Origin: Saprospiraceae bacterium
GTDB taxonomy: Bacteria; Bacteroidota; Bacteroidia; Chitinophagales; Saprospiraceae
DNA: 8,471 bases
Assembly: GCA_013001805.1 (NCBI GenBank)
Contig: JABDLW010000657.1
Span: forward strand, 1-8,471
Direction: 5' to 3'
Positions 1 to 6,173 of the stretch are shown here, piece after piece. Numbering within the stretch: position 1 is the first letter of the stretch; each line of letters starts with the position of its first letter. Below the pieces are notes generated by a model. It was not told the DNA's origin and made no database searches. It saw only the letters and a program-made list of their open reading frames with translations. The translations under genes were made by a program, and so were the position numbers.

Positions 1-892
1 GGAATGGATCGTGTGAGTCTCCCACAGTTATTCCGGTTGAAGCGGCCAGGCAACGTTGACCGGCACATCCAAAGGCCGAGTCAGCCGTAATCTTGACCGT
101 CGTTTCCAGATCTGCATCCGGCATGATCACGATCGGATTTTTAGCTCCTCCCTGACATTGGGCTCTTTTGCCATGGGCAGTGGCCCGGCCATAAACGTAC
201 CTGGCGACGGGAGTAGAGCCCACAAAACTCACCGCTTTTACATGCCGATGGTCCAAAAGTGCATCCACCACTTCTTTGTTGCCGTGTATCATCTGCACTA
301 CACCTGCGGGCAGTCCGGTCTGATCAAGCAATTCCATGATTTTTTGAGCTGTGAGGGGCACTTTTTCCGAAGGCTTCAGGATAAAGCAATTTCCCGTGGC
401 TACCGCATAAGGAAGAAACCAGAGCGGGATCATAGCAGGAAAATTAAAAGGGGTAATGGCCGTCACTACTCCCAGAGGTTGACGGAAAAGATGTTCGTCA
501 ATACCACGGGCAATGTCTTCATTATTATAGCCCTGTATAAGCTTAGGCATTCCACAGGCTACCTCCACATTTTCGATCCCACGCTGCAATTCGCCCTTTG
601 CTTCAGTTAATGTTTTGCCACATTCGAGCGTGATCGTCCGGGCAATTTCTTCCCGATGATCTTCCAAGAGACTTTTAAACTTGAATAAAAATTGAACCCG
701 TTCGGTTACCGGCGTTCTACGCCAACCAGCAAAGGTCCGCGAAGCAATTTCTACCGCCTTGCCCGCTTCCGCGCTTTTACTAACCGGGACCGATCCCAAG
801 GTTTCCATAGTCGCTGGGTTTACAACATCCATCCAGACTGAAGTCGCAGATAATTCCCAATTGCCTCCGATATAATTCGGTATTTTATTCAT
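1..892 (-). CDS. mmsA: Methylmalonate-semialdehyde dehydrogenase (CoA-acylating), N-terminal part, cut by window edge
   Basis: This enzyme oxidises methylmalonate semialdehyde with NAD+ and CoA to propionyl-CoA and CO2, a late step of valine and myo-inositol breakdown, in the cytoplasm. The frame is open for 297 codons from ATG at 892 to base 1; family members have about 500 residues, so roughly 200 C-terminal residues lie outside. Visible aldehyde dehydrogenase features are TPFNFPAMIPLW with the catalytic Asn at residue 150, the NAD-loop FVGSTPVAR, GKRAQCQGGAKN, and the catalytic Cys281 in CAGQRCLAAS. The GGAKN motif replaces the LELGGK motif of ordinary aldehyde dehydrogenases, and the general-base Glu is absent, both hallmarks of the CoA-acylating methylmalonate branch. 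A TAA stop sits in frame directly before the ATG, which fixes the start closely; no Shine-Dalgarno is visible. A malonate-semialdehyde dehydrogenase is the main alternative. Confidence 0.93.
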   Translation of the reverse strand, partial: MNKIPNYIGGNWELSATSVWMDVVNPATMETLGSVPVSKSAEAGKAVEIASRTFAGWRRTPVTERVQFLFKFKSLLEDHREEIARTITLECGKTLTEAKGELQRGIENVEVACGMPKLIQGYNNEDIARGIDEHLFRQPLGVVTAITPFNFPAMIPLWFLPYAVATGNCFILKPSEKVPLTAQKIMELLDQTGLPAGVVQMIHGNKEVVDALLDHRHVKAVSFVGSTPVARYVYGRATAHGKRAQCQGGAKNPIVIMPDADLETTVKITADSAFGCAGQRCLAASTGITVGDSHDPF

Positions 893-997
893 TTACATGT
901 CATGTGTTTATGCTGGAATTCGAGGGCTAATGTCCATTTTAATAATCATTTCTTTTTGATATTGATATGGCCATTGATCTGTGCGTCTACAATATAG

Positions 998-1005
998 CAA
1001 AGGTA
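998..1005 (-). promoter_or_regulatory. Candidate -7 box for the methylmalonate-semialdehyde dehydrogenase gene
   Basis: On the minus strand this reads TACCTTTG, an exact match to TAnnTTTG, the -7 consensus of the Bacteroidota housekeeping sigma factor. It lies about 105 bases before the ATG at 892. A clear TTTG -33 element at the expected 19-base spacing is missing; the closest is TTTA. The call rests on one short motif. Confidence 0.3.
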
Positions 1006-1037
1006 TTAGTACCATTCACCAGATAAATAAAAATGGA

Positions 1038-1054
1038 AAAGAGGCTACCTCTTT
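1038..1054. promoter_or_regulatory. Perfect 7-bp stem-loop upstream of the dehydrogenase promoter box
   Basis: AAAGAGG and CCTCTTT flank a 3-base loop (CTA), a perfect inverted repeat. It lies 33 bases upstream of the candidate -7 box at 998-1005, a position suited to a regulator-binding site for the minus-strand gene. Read on the minus strand the hairpin is followed by T-rich sequence, so a terminator is the alternative, although no minus-strand gene lies upstream to need one. Confidence 0.35.
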
Positions 1055-1102
1055 ATACCATGGCAAATAAAATTCAGAATTAAAATTTGAATCAGAAAGT
1101 GC

Positions 1103-1131
1103 TTGAATATATTTAGTGGGTGAGATATAAT
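1103..1131 (+). promoter_or_regulatory. Sigma-70-like promoter pointing into gene-free DNA
   Basis: TTGAAT (1103-1108) and TATAAT (1126-1131) are separated by exactly 17 bases. The same site half-fits the Bacteroidota pattern: TTG, 20 bases, then TATAATTTG, which is one base longer than TAnnTTTG. Transcription would start near 1138 and run into the repeat-rich block that ends with the terminator-like hairpin at 1839-1864. No convincing coding gene follows, so it could drive a noncoding RNA or be fortuitous in AT-rich DNA. Confidence 0.35.
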
Positions 1132-1287
1132 TTGATAGTTCGCATCACATGTGTCCAAAATAAACCATTTTCGAAAAAAAGGGTGCTCACAATCAATGAT
1201 TTATGTGCTCAGAAACGGTATGTATCGAATTGTATCCTATACCGACTAAAAGAATGCATTCTGAAGCCAGTATGCGTATTTACTATT

Positions 1288-1325
1288 GTACTTTTGGCTT
1301 GATCCAAAAGTACCAAAAGATCAAG
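1288..1325. repeat. Bacteroidota-type hairpin repeat with two alternative stems
   Basis: GTACTTTTGG (1288-1297) and CCAAAAGTAC (1304-1313) form a perfect 10-bp stem with a 6-base loop. The loop-side CTTGATC (1298-1304) can instead pair with GATCAAG (1319-1325) in a 7-bp stem; the two stems share base 1304, so both cannot be complete. I associate CTTTTGG-CTTGAT-CCAAAAG-type strings with multicopy intergenic repeats of Bacteroidota genomes, from memory only. It could act as a transcript-end signal or be an inert repeat. Confidence 0.6.
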
Positions 1326-1461
1326 GCTTTCAGGTCTAAGCCTAAAATAGATGTGGAGAACCTAAATTCTAAAAACTCGCCTTTGACTTTAGTACTTTGA
1401 CCAATGGCCAGCTAATATTAGATCTTTGCTTTATAGCTGGTTTAGCTCAGACAGTTTAGAA

Positions 1462-1533
1462 TTCTTAACGGTTTACCTCATCTATTTCTTAACGGCTTAT
1501 CCCTTAAGGCCATTAACAGGCCTTCTACAAAGG
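1462..1533. repeat. Degenerate tandem repeat with a 24-base period
   Basis: TTCTTAACGG occurs at 1462-1471 and again at 1486-1495, and the two 24-base units starting there match at 16 positions. A third unit at 1510-1533 keeps TTAAC and a final AAGG but matches the second at only about half of its positions. Because 24 is a multiple of three the units read as an 8-residue repeat in one forward frame, but that frame soon ends at a stop and has no start or known domain. The third unit overlaps AGGCCT-rich inverted repeats (1506-1538). Confidence 0.45.
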
Positions 1534-1611
1534 CCTTTGATAGTTCAGCCGCTTAGCCCTTGATCCTTAGCAGTTTGAGATCGGTTATGGCCCTTTCCGT
1601 TGTGGTGCGGG

Positions 1612-1670
1612 GGTCCTTGAGTGATCCGATGGAATCGGGCGAGGTGCAGTGCACCGAGAGCGGAAGGACC
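1612..1670. other. Predicted three-stem (three-way junction) structure
   Basis: An outer stem GGTCCTT (1612-1618) with AAGGACC (1664-1670) encloses two perfect inner hairpins: CCGAT-GGA-ATCGG (1626-1638) and GGTGCA-G-TGCACC (1643-1655). Short linkers of 7, 4 and 8 bases join them. The sequence is GC-richer than its surroundings. Nested, non-overlapping perfect stems are unusual by chance and point to a structured RNA or a cruciform-forming repeat. It matches no RNA family I recognise (not tmRNA, RNase P, SRP RNA or a tRNA). Confidence 0.4.
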
Positions 1671-1838
1671 GCGTTCAGCGGGCTGGATAGCAAATGTGTC
1701 GCGTTTTAATCAGTAGAAATGTGAGCAGCGAGACTAACACCATACCGTACTGTCACCATGCACAAAGTAAAAGTCCCACAACCTGCGACCTCTTGCAGAG
1801 AAGTAGCATTTTAAGAGCTGAAGCAGGGTGCGGGAGCA

Positions 1839-1864
1839 GGCACTTTAGGAAAGGTGCCCTTTTT
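1839..1864 (+). terminator. Terminator-like hairpin with T tract
   Basis: GGCACTTT (1839-1846) pairs with AAGGTGCC (1851-1858) around the tetraloop AGGA, giving 8 pairs with one T-G wobble, followed by C and five T residues (1860-1864). This is the form of a rho-independent terminator on the plus strand. It has no coding gene upstream on this strand in the window, so it could close the transcript expected from the promoter-like site at 1103-1131. Confidence 0.45.
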
Positions 1865-1871
1865 GTTCCCT

Positions 1872-1885
1872 TGACAAACTTGTCA
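1872..1885. repeat. 14-bp perfect palindrome
   Basis: TGACAA and TTGTCA flank a 2-base centre (AC). It starts 7 bases after the T tract of the terminator-like hairpin, so it may mark the boundary of the same repeat block. An operator or dimer-binding site is possible, but no gene start is near. Confidence 0.35.
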
Positions 1886-2029
1886 TGAGCGGAGCCGAAT
1901 GGTGAACAGAATAATTATAGCACAACGATATATCTGCTTAGAAACGTTTTGGACAAATGTGAGTTCGTATACTTAATAGTGGAGAATACAAGTCATCTTT
2001 ATTTGTAATTCTTGTTTCGCCTCCAGCCT

Positions 2030-2098
2030 GTCCGGCTTGGCCAGCCAGATGGGACGGGGCAAACTTTTGCGGGACAATGAGCTCCCCATCCGAATTCG
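2030..2098. repeat. Cluster of short inverted repeats before the enolase-family gene
   Basis: GTCC and GGAC (2030-2033, 2052-2055) enclose GGCT and AGCC (2034-2037, 2043-2046), giving a possible two-step hairpin. GCAAA-CT-TTTGC follows at 2059-2070 and CGAATTCG at 2091-2098. The cluster lies 100-170 bases before the ATG at 2198 and may be leader structure or repeat debris. Confidence 0.25.
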
Positions 2099-2197
2099 AG
2101 TGTGGCTATTTTCCATAAGGGTCACTCCGAATTGACGACATCTGCTGCGCTAAAAAAATCTTGTTATATCTTTAAGTAATGGCCAACCCTCCGTCGC

Positions 2198-3346
2198 ATG
2201 AAAAAACCTGACAGACGTCAAATCCTCAAATCCCTGGCTGGTCTCGGCATTGGCACTTCCGTTCTGGCACCTCTGACCGCAGCATCAGGTGTGGCCCCTA
2301 AGTCATCCTTAACCTCGCGCATCACCAGGTATGAAATGATTCCGACCAGGCTGGAGTACTACGAACCGGTCCGTGAAGCATTGATTAAGAGCTTCTCACT
2401 GCAGAACCGAATGCAAACTGACTTTCGTCCGATCATAGTTAAAATCTATACAGACGATGGGTTAATGGGTATTTGTAATGCGATGATTCCCGATAAGCAT
2501 GCTGTCGAAGCCATACTTAAGGGCATGATAGGCCACTCTCCCTGGGAATATTTGATGGACGATTCACTCAAGGGACTTCTGGTTGCCATTTATGATCTGG
2601 TAGGCCAGGCTACGGGATTGCCCGTTTCGCGGTTATTTTCCGATAAGCCTAAGAAACGCATTATTCAAACCTGGTGGAGCCAATGTTATCCTCCCGACCT
2701 GATGGCAAAGGAGGCCAAGCGAGGTGAAGACCTGGGCTACAAGGTGCATAAGGTTAAGGCAAGACCCTGGGAAGATGTAGTGGAACAAGCAGCAGCAATT
2801 TGCGAGGCCGTCAAGAGCGATTTTCGAATTTGGGTGGACGCAAATGCCTGGTGGGGTTCGGTAGGCCGGACCATTCACCTGTGCGAAAAATTAGGACAAT
2901 TCAGCAACTATTTCGCAATCGAGTCGCCAGTCTCACGGCCAGGGATAGCAAGTTACCGGGCTTTAAAAGGTAAGATTCCGCTGCAAATGAGTGAGCATAT
3001 AACTGATGATCCCATGCCCTATATCAGTGAAGGGCTGCTCGACTCTTTTGTCGTTGGCGGACCTCTGGGGCGTACTTTTGTACAACGTGCTTTGATGGCA
3101 GAGGTCACCAAAATACCCCTGTGGATCGAACACAGCATCGAAGACGGCATTAACCAGGTCTTTCAGGCCCATCAGGCCGCCGCATTTCCCGGGGTGCAAT
3201 ACGCAATCAGCATCACCCACGTGCTGGTAGACGACCTGATGCAGGAGCCGTTTGAGATGAAAAACGGTTTTTATGAAGTGCCAGTTAAGCCAGGCCTTGG
3301 TGTCCATCTTGATGACGATGCAGTAGATAAATACCGGATTGGATGA
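2198..3346 (+). CDS. Mandelate racemase/muconate lactonizing (enolase superfamily) enzyme with Tat leader
   Basis: Enolase-superfamily enzymes abstract the proton next to a carboxylate, with Mg2+ stabilising the enolate; this branch mainly holds acid-sugar dehydratases and racemases. The 382 residues start with a twin-arginine leader (DRRQILK at 5-11, hydrophobic to about 30), so export to the periplasm in folded form is likely. An N-terminal capping domain spans about 40-145. The barrel shows K185-x-K187 (HKVKAR), metal ligands D214 (VDANAWW), E242 (AIESP) and E266 (MSEHI), and H312 (IEHSIEDG), placed where the mandelate racemase base His would fall. Glu rather than Asp as third ligand favours the mandelate racemase side of the family. 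Substrate cannot be read from sequence. Length fits the family. No Shine-Dalgarno is visible; the Tat motif supports this ATG. It stands alone, 483 bases before the next gene. Confidence 0.9.
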   Translation: MKKPDRRQILKSLAGLGIGTSVLAPLTAASGVAPKSSLTSRITRYEMIPTRLEYYEPVREALIKSFSLQNRMQTDFRPIIVKIYTDDGLMGICNAMIPDKHAVEAILKGMIGHSPWEYLMDDSLKGLLVAIYDLVGQATGLPVSRLFSDKPKKRIIQTWWSQCYPPDLMAKEAKRGEDLGYKVHKVKARPWEDVVEQAAAICEAVKSDFRIWVDANAWWGSVGRTIHLCEKLGQFSNYFAIESPVSRPGIASYRALKGKIPLQMSEHITDDPMPYISEGLLDSFVVGGPLGRTFVQRALMAEVTKIPLWIEHSIEDGINQVFQAHQAAAFPGVQYAISITHVLVDDLMQEPFEMKNGFYEVPVKPGLGVHLDDDAVDKYRIG

Positions 3347-3659
3347 GATTCCGGTTTTAGTTTATGGTGTCAGATTTCATGTGATCTTGAAAGGTCAGCA
3401 CACTTTTGATTACGATATCCCTTTTTCATCAGGGGCCTGAGAGGGAAGAACAATTATTTATTGCGTAGGGTCGATGAGGATTTATTGACAAGAGAGAATA
3501 TTTAATCTGACCGTCAAAGGAATATTGCAAATGCAATTTGTCGGGAAAATAAGCTGCCCCTAGGAGTCATTTTCTGACTGCCAATCATCAAATTGGTTGC
3601 TTATATCGGTATCTCAGAGATCGAGGTGTACGGATCGGATGATACACTCATCAAATAGC

Positions 3660-3701
3660 ATGCTGGATTGGTTCACTAATCATCTAGAACGGACCCAGCA
3701 T
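3660..3701. repeat. Spaced 7-bp inverted repeat
   Basis: ATGCTGG (3660-3666) and CCAGCAT (3695-3701) are exact reverse complements separated by 28 bases. The pair lies 23 bases before the larger palindrome upstream of the cyclase gene. It may form a leader hairpin or a pair of half-sites. Confidence 0.3.
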
Positions 3702-3723
3702 AGTTGGACCGACTTACTGAAAC

Positions 3724-3755
3724 CGGTAACGCAAAACGACCGTTTTTCGTAACCG
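3724..3755. promoter_or_regulatory. 32-bp imperfect palindrome, candidate operator of the cyclase gene
   Basis: The left arm CGGTAACGCAAAACG and right arm CGTTTTTCGTAACCG are reverse complements at 13 of 15 positions, around a 2-base centre (AC). It ends 74 bases before the ATG at 3830. Length, symmetry and position fit a binding site for a dimeric regulator; as RNA it would make a strong hairpin, so an attenuator or a late terminator for the upstream gene is possible, though no T tract follows the stem. Confidence 0.45.
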
Positions 3756-3829
3756 TAGACCCTAATTTGATAATTCTGGCTGTTTGTTGATCGATTCCTT
3801 AACTTTAGGAAAAGAAGACTCGTCACAAT

Positions 3830-5782
3830 ATGGCATCATCACGACGTCTGGCTGCAATTATGTTTACTGACATCGTTGGTTATGCGGCAATGATGCAAGA
3901 AAGTGAAGAGCGTGCAACCCTCGTACGGGAGAAACATCGAAATTCATTACGCCGCTGGCATAAGAAATTTCATGGTGAAATTCTACAATATTATGGCGAT
4001 GGCACGCTGAGTGTTTTTAAAAGTAGTGTAGAAGCAGTGGAGTGTGCAATTGCAATCCAGCGCGAACTACAGCAAGGAACATATGTCCCACTTCGCATCG
4101 GTCTGCACGTGGGGGACATTGTTTTCTCTGGTTCCGAAGTTTACGGTGACGGAGTCAATCTAGCGTCACGGGTGGAAAATTTAGGAATACCAGGAGCCAT
4201 CCTTATCTCAGATAAAATCAATTACGAGATCAAAAATCAGGAAAACATACAGAGCCAAAAAATTGGATATTTCGAGTTTAAGAATATCAAGGAACCGGTC
4301 GAGATATTTGCCATTAGTAATTCCGGAATTAAAGTTCCCGTCCGATCCGAACTCAAGGGCAAGATGAAGGAAAAGAAACATACCATTGCTGTCTTACCCT
4401 TTATTAATGTCAGTTCCGATCCTGAAAACGAATACTTCAGTGACGGTATATCGGAAGAGATATTAAACGCCTTGGTAAAAATTAAGGACCTTCGAGTCAC
4501 AGCACGGACTTCATCTTTTTCCTTCAAAGGGAAAAATATCGATGTCAGGGAAATTGGCCAGCAACTGGGTGTGACTCATGTCTTGGAAGGCAGTGTACGG
4601 AAGTCAGATAAGCGAGTACGCATCACCGCTCAATTTGTAAGCACTGTAGACGGTTATCATTTATTTTCTCAAACTTACGACCGTACTTTGGAGGACATCT
4701 TTGCAGTGCAGGATGAGATCTCGCAGAAGATTCTAAACCTCTTACGCCAGCATTTGGAAGTGGCACAGCGCTATCGACAATTGGTAATCTCACCAACCAC
4801 AAATATGGAAGCCTATGAGACCTATTTGAAAGGTTTATATTACTTCAATCAATGGGGAAAGGAACCGATGGGTAAGGCAATTCCCTATTTTCAGGATGCT
4901 ATCGAAATGCAGAATGATTTCGCCCTCCCTCATGCGCAATTGGGACTTTGTTACTTATTTCAGGCCTTGGGAGGAAAAATTAGTTGGCAAAATGCATACG
5001 ATAAAGCCATCATTCACATTAACCGTACAAAAGAGCTAAATCAGGAAATTCCCGAAGGGTATATGTCGCTCTTTACTTTTAATACTTTTTTTCAATGGGA
5101 CTGGCAAGCGGCGGTGGAAACGGCTAGGAAAGGATTTGAACTGTTCCCAAATTATGCACCCATCTACGTTGCATTTGGTGCTTTATATTACATCGAAGGT
5201 GACCTTTCCACGGCCCTCGAAGCTCATCGGGTGGGACTGCAAATAGATCCTTTATCTGTTCTGATGAATCTTAATATGGGTACAACACTTTTATGGATGG
5301 GTCATTATGAACAGGCAGTTGTTTATTTTAATCAGGTATTAGAGATTATTCCAAATCATCGCGCGGCAATGGAATTCAAAGGTTGGACGGCTGCGTTCCA
5401 GGGAGAATTAGAGGAAGCACTGACTATTTTCAGGAACTTAAACCCCACAATCGGGCACCGCCTTCACCGCATCACCTGTCTGGGGTGGATTTATTCTAAA
5501 CTTGGGAAGAATGAAAAGGCGGAGCAGTGCCTTACTACGTTGATAGGCTTGGAAAAGAAAGCCAGGGCGAGAGCGAGTTTCGCCGTTGATTTGGCAATCT
5601 TATACACTCGCCTCAATAATTTTGATTTAGCTTTTTATCACTTAGAAAAAGCAATCCAGAACAAGATTGGTGATTCAATGATGTGCAAGAGTGACCCCTG
5701 GTTGGCTCCCCTTCGATCAGATTCAAGATTTCAACATATTAAATCATTAGTGGGTAAGGTGCCAGCTATTAGCTTCCAATGA
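3830..5782 (+). CDS. Class III adenylate/guanylate cyclase fused to TolB-like domain and TPRs
   Basis: The protein likely makes a cyclic nucleotide from a nucleoside triphosphate and couples it to protein-protein contacts. Residues 5-165 are a class III cyclase domain: metal-binding D14 (FTDIVGY) and D57 (YYGDGTLSVF), and transition-state N110 and R114 (GVNLASRVEN). The purine-selecting Lys and Asp are replaced by Q53 and E103, so ATP or GTP preference cannot be assigned. Residues about 184-310 are a TolB/FlgO-like domain (IAVLPFINVSSDPENEYFSD, VLEGSVRKS, EDIFAVQDEIS). Residues about 325-640 hold TPR-type helical repeats, for example LGLCYLF, AFGALYYIEGDLSTALEAH and NMGTTLLWMGHYEQAVVYF. No signal peptide or membrane segment is seen, so it should be cytoplasmic. 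The three-part architecture and 650 residues are usual in Bacteroidota. Only a weak AGGA lies 19 bases before the ATG. The palindrome at 3724-3755 may control it. Confidence 0.93.
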   Translation: MASSRRLAAIMFTDIVGYAAMMQESEERATLVREKHRNSLRRWHKKFHGEILQYYGDGTLSVFKSSVEAVECAIAIQRELQQGTYVPLRIGLHVGDIVFSGSEVYGDGVNLASRVENLGIPGAILISDKINYEIKNQENIQSQKIGYFEFKNIKEPVEIFAISNSGIKVPVRSELKGKMKEKKHTIAVLPFINVSSDPENEYFSDGISEEILNALVKIKDLRVTARTSSFSFKGKNIDVREIGQQLGVTHVLEGSVRKSDKRVRITAQFVSTVDGYHLFSQTYDRTLEDIFAVQDEISQKILNLLRQHLEVAQRYRQLVISPTTNMEAYETYLKGLYYFNQWGKEPMGKAIPYFQDAIEMQNDFALPHAQLGLCYLFQALGGKISWQNAYDKAIIHINRTKELNQEIPEGYMSLFTFNTFFQWDWQAAVETARKGFELFPNYAPIYVAFGALYYIEGDLSTALEAHRVGLQIDPLSVLMNLNMGTTLLWMGHYEQAVVYFNQVLEIIPNHRAAMEFKGWTAAFQGELEEALTIFRNLNPTIGHRLHRITCLGWIYSKLGKNEKAEQCLTTLIGLEKKARARASFAVDLAILYTRLNNFDLAFYHLEKAIQNKIGDSMMCKSDPWLAPLRSDSRFQHIKSLVGKVPAISFQ

Positions 5783-6173
5783 CATCAGTTGCTGTCCTCC
5801 ACCAGCAAATAAGTTGCCTAGATGTCCCTTTTGCAGAACCAGCTCAGCCTGCTTTGCACTGAAACTGTCCAAGAAGGAAGTTATAAGATTACGATCTTTT
5901 TATTTGTCACTCTGAAACTATTTTTCTATCCCAAACCACCATTATGGACTGGCGTTGGTGCATTCTGTAACTTTCGATATACCCGGTATATGGTTTTGGT
6001 AGTCCAAGTGCCCTATTTTTTATTAAAATGAAGAACATACGTGAATATATTTACAAGTCAGCCGCCAGCTAAGCAACCCCTTTTTCATGGAATCCCCTTA
6101 GTATATAATTCTGAATGATAATATAAACCCTATTGTGAATTTCACTTTCGAAATGACATAGTATTAAAACTGC
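5783..6173. other. Noncoding gap between convergent genes
   Basis: A 69-codon forward frame here (5822-6031) has no start context, domain or sensible composition and is judged noncoding. The gap holds the 15-bp palindrome at 5977-5991 and a smaller one, GTGAA-T-TTCAC, at 6135-6145. Neither is followed by a convincing T tract, so no rho-independent terminator is called for either converging gene. Confidence 0.6.
5977..5991. repeat. 15-bp perfect palindrome between convergent genes
   Basis: ATATACC and GGTATAT flank a single C. It lies 195 bases after the cyclase stop and 183 bases beyond the stop of the minus-strand gene. It could be a protein-binding site or part of a weak bidirectional stop signal. 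Confidence 0.3.

Larger units (their letters stand above)
893..2197. other. 1.3-kb gene-free intergenic block rich in inverted repeats
   Basis: No reading frame here looks like a real gene: the open frames are 60-65 codons, overlap each other, and lack recognisable domains or ribosome sites. The block lies between two divergently transcribed genes. About 893-1290 is AT-rich and holds the promoter-like sites. About 1288-1890 holds hairpins, degenerate repeats and a GC-richer structured part. About 1889-2197 holds a second small cluster of palindromes near 2030-2098 and then an AT-rich leader before the gene at 2198. The repeat-derived look and composition change suggest remnants of multicopy intergenic elements. 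Confidence 0.7.
3347..3829. other. Noncoding gap with several inverted repeats
   Basis: No gene-like frame is present. The gap holds ATTGCA-AA-TGCAAT (3524-3537), ATCTC-A-GAGAT (3611-3621), the spaced inverted repeat at 3660-3701 and the 32-bp palindrome at 3724-3755. No clear terminator follows the stop at 3346. A TAACTTTA box at 3800-3807, one base off TAnnTTTG, could be a -7 element of the following gene, but no fitting -33 element is seen. Confidence 0.6.

Noticed and set aside
56..610. 184-codon open frame on the plus strand
   Set aside because: It is antisense to the aldehyde dehydrogenase, whose frame is open throughout and carries all family motifs.
1120..1400. Two overlapping plus-strand frames of 60-65 codons
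   Set aside because: They overlap each other, run through the hairpin repeat, and lack ribosome sites or known domains; the first begins before the expected transcript start.
1694..1888. 64-codon plus-strand frame
   Set aside because: It runs straight through the terminator-like hairpin and a palindrome; its sequence looks like translated repeat.
2132..2174. Promoter for the enolase-family gene (TTGACG with TATCTTTA)
   Set aside because: The spacing of about 30 bases fits neither the sigma-70 nor the Bacteroidota promoter pattern.
893..2197. An insertion sequence or a CRISPR array in the large gene-free block
   Set aside because: No transposase frame, no terminal inverted repeats with target duplication, and no regularly spaced identical repeats were seen.
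2633..3307. Two minus-strand frames of 81 and 114 codons
   Set aside because: They are antisense to the enolase-family gene, which has complete catalytic motifs.
4237..4527. 96-codon minus-strand frame
   Set aside because: It is antisense to the cyclase/TolB-like coding sequence.
5822..6031. 69-codon plus-strand frame
   Set aside because: No ribosome site, domain or plausible composition; it contains the palindrome at 5977-5991.
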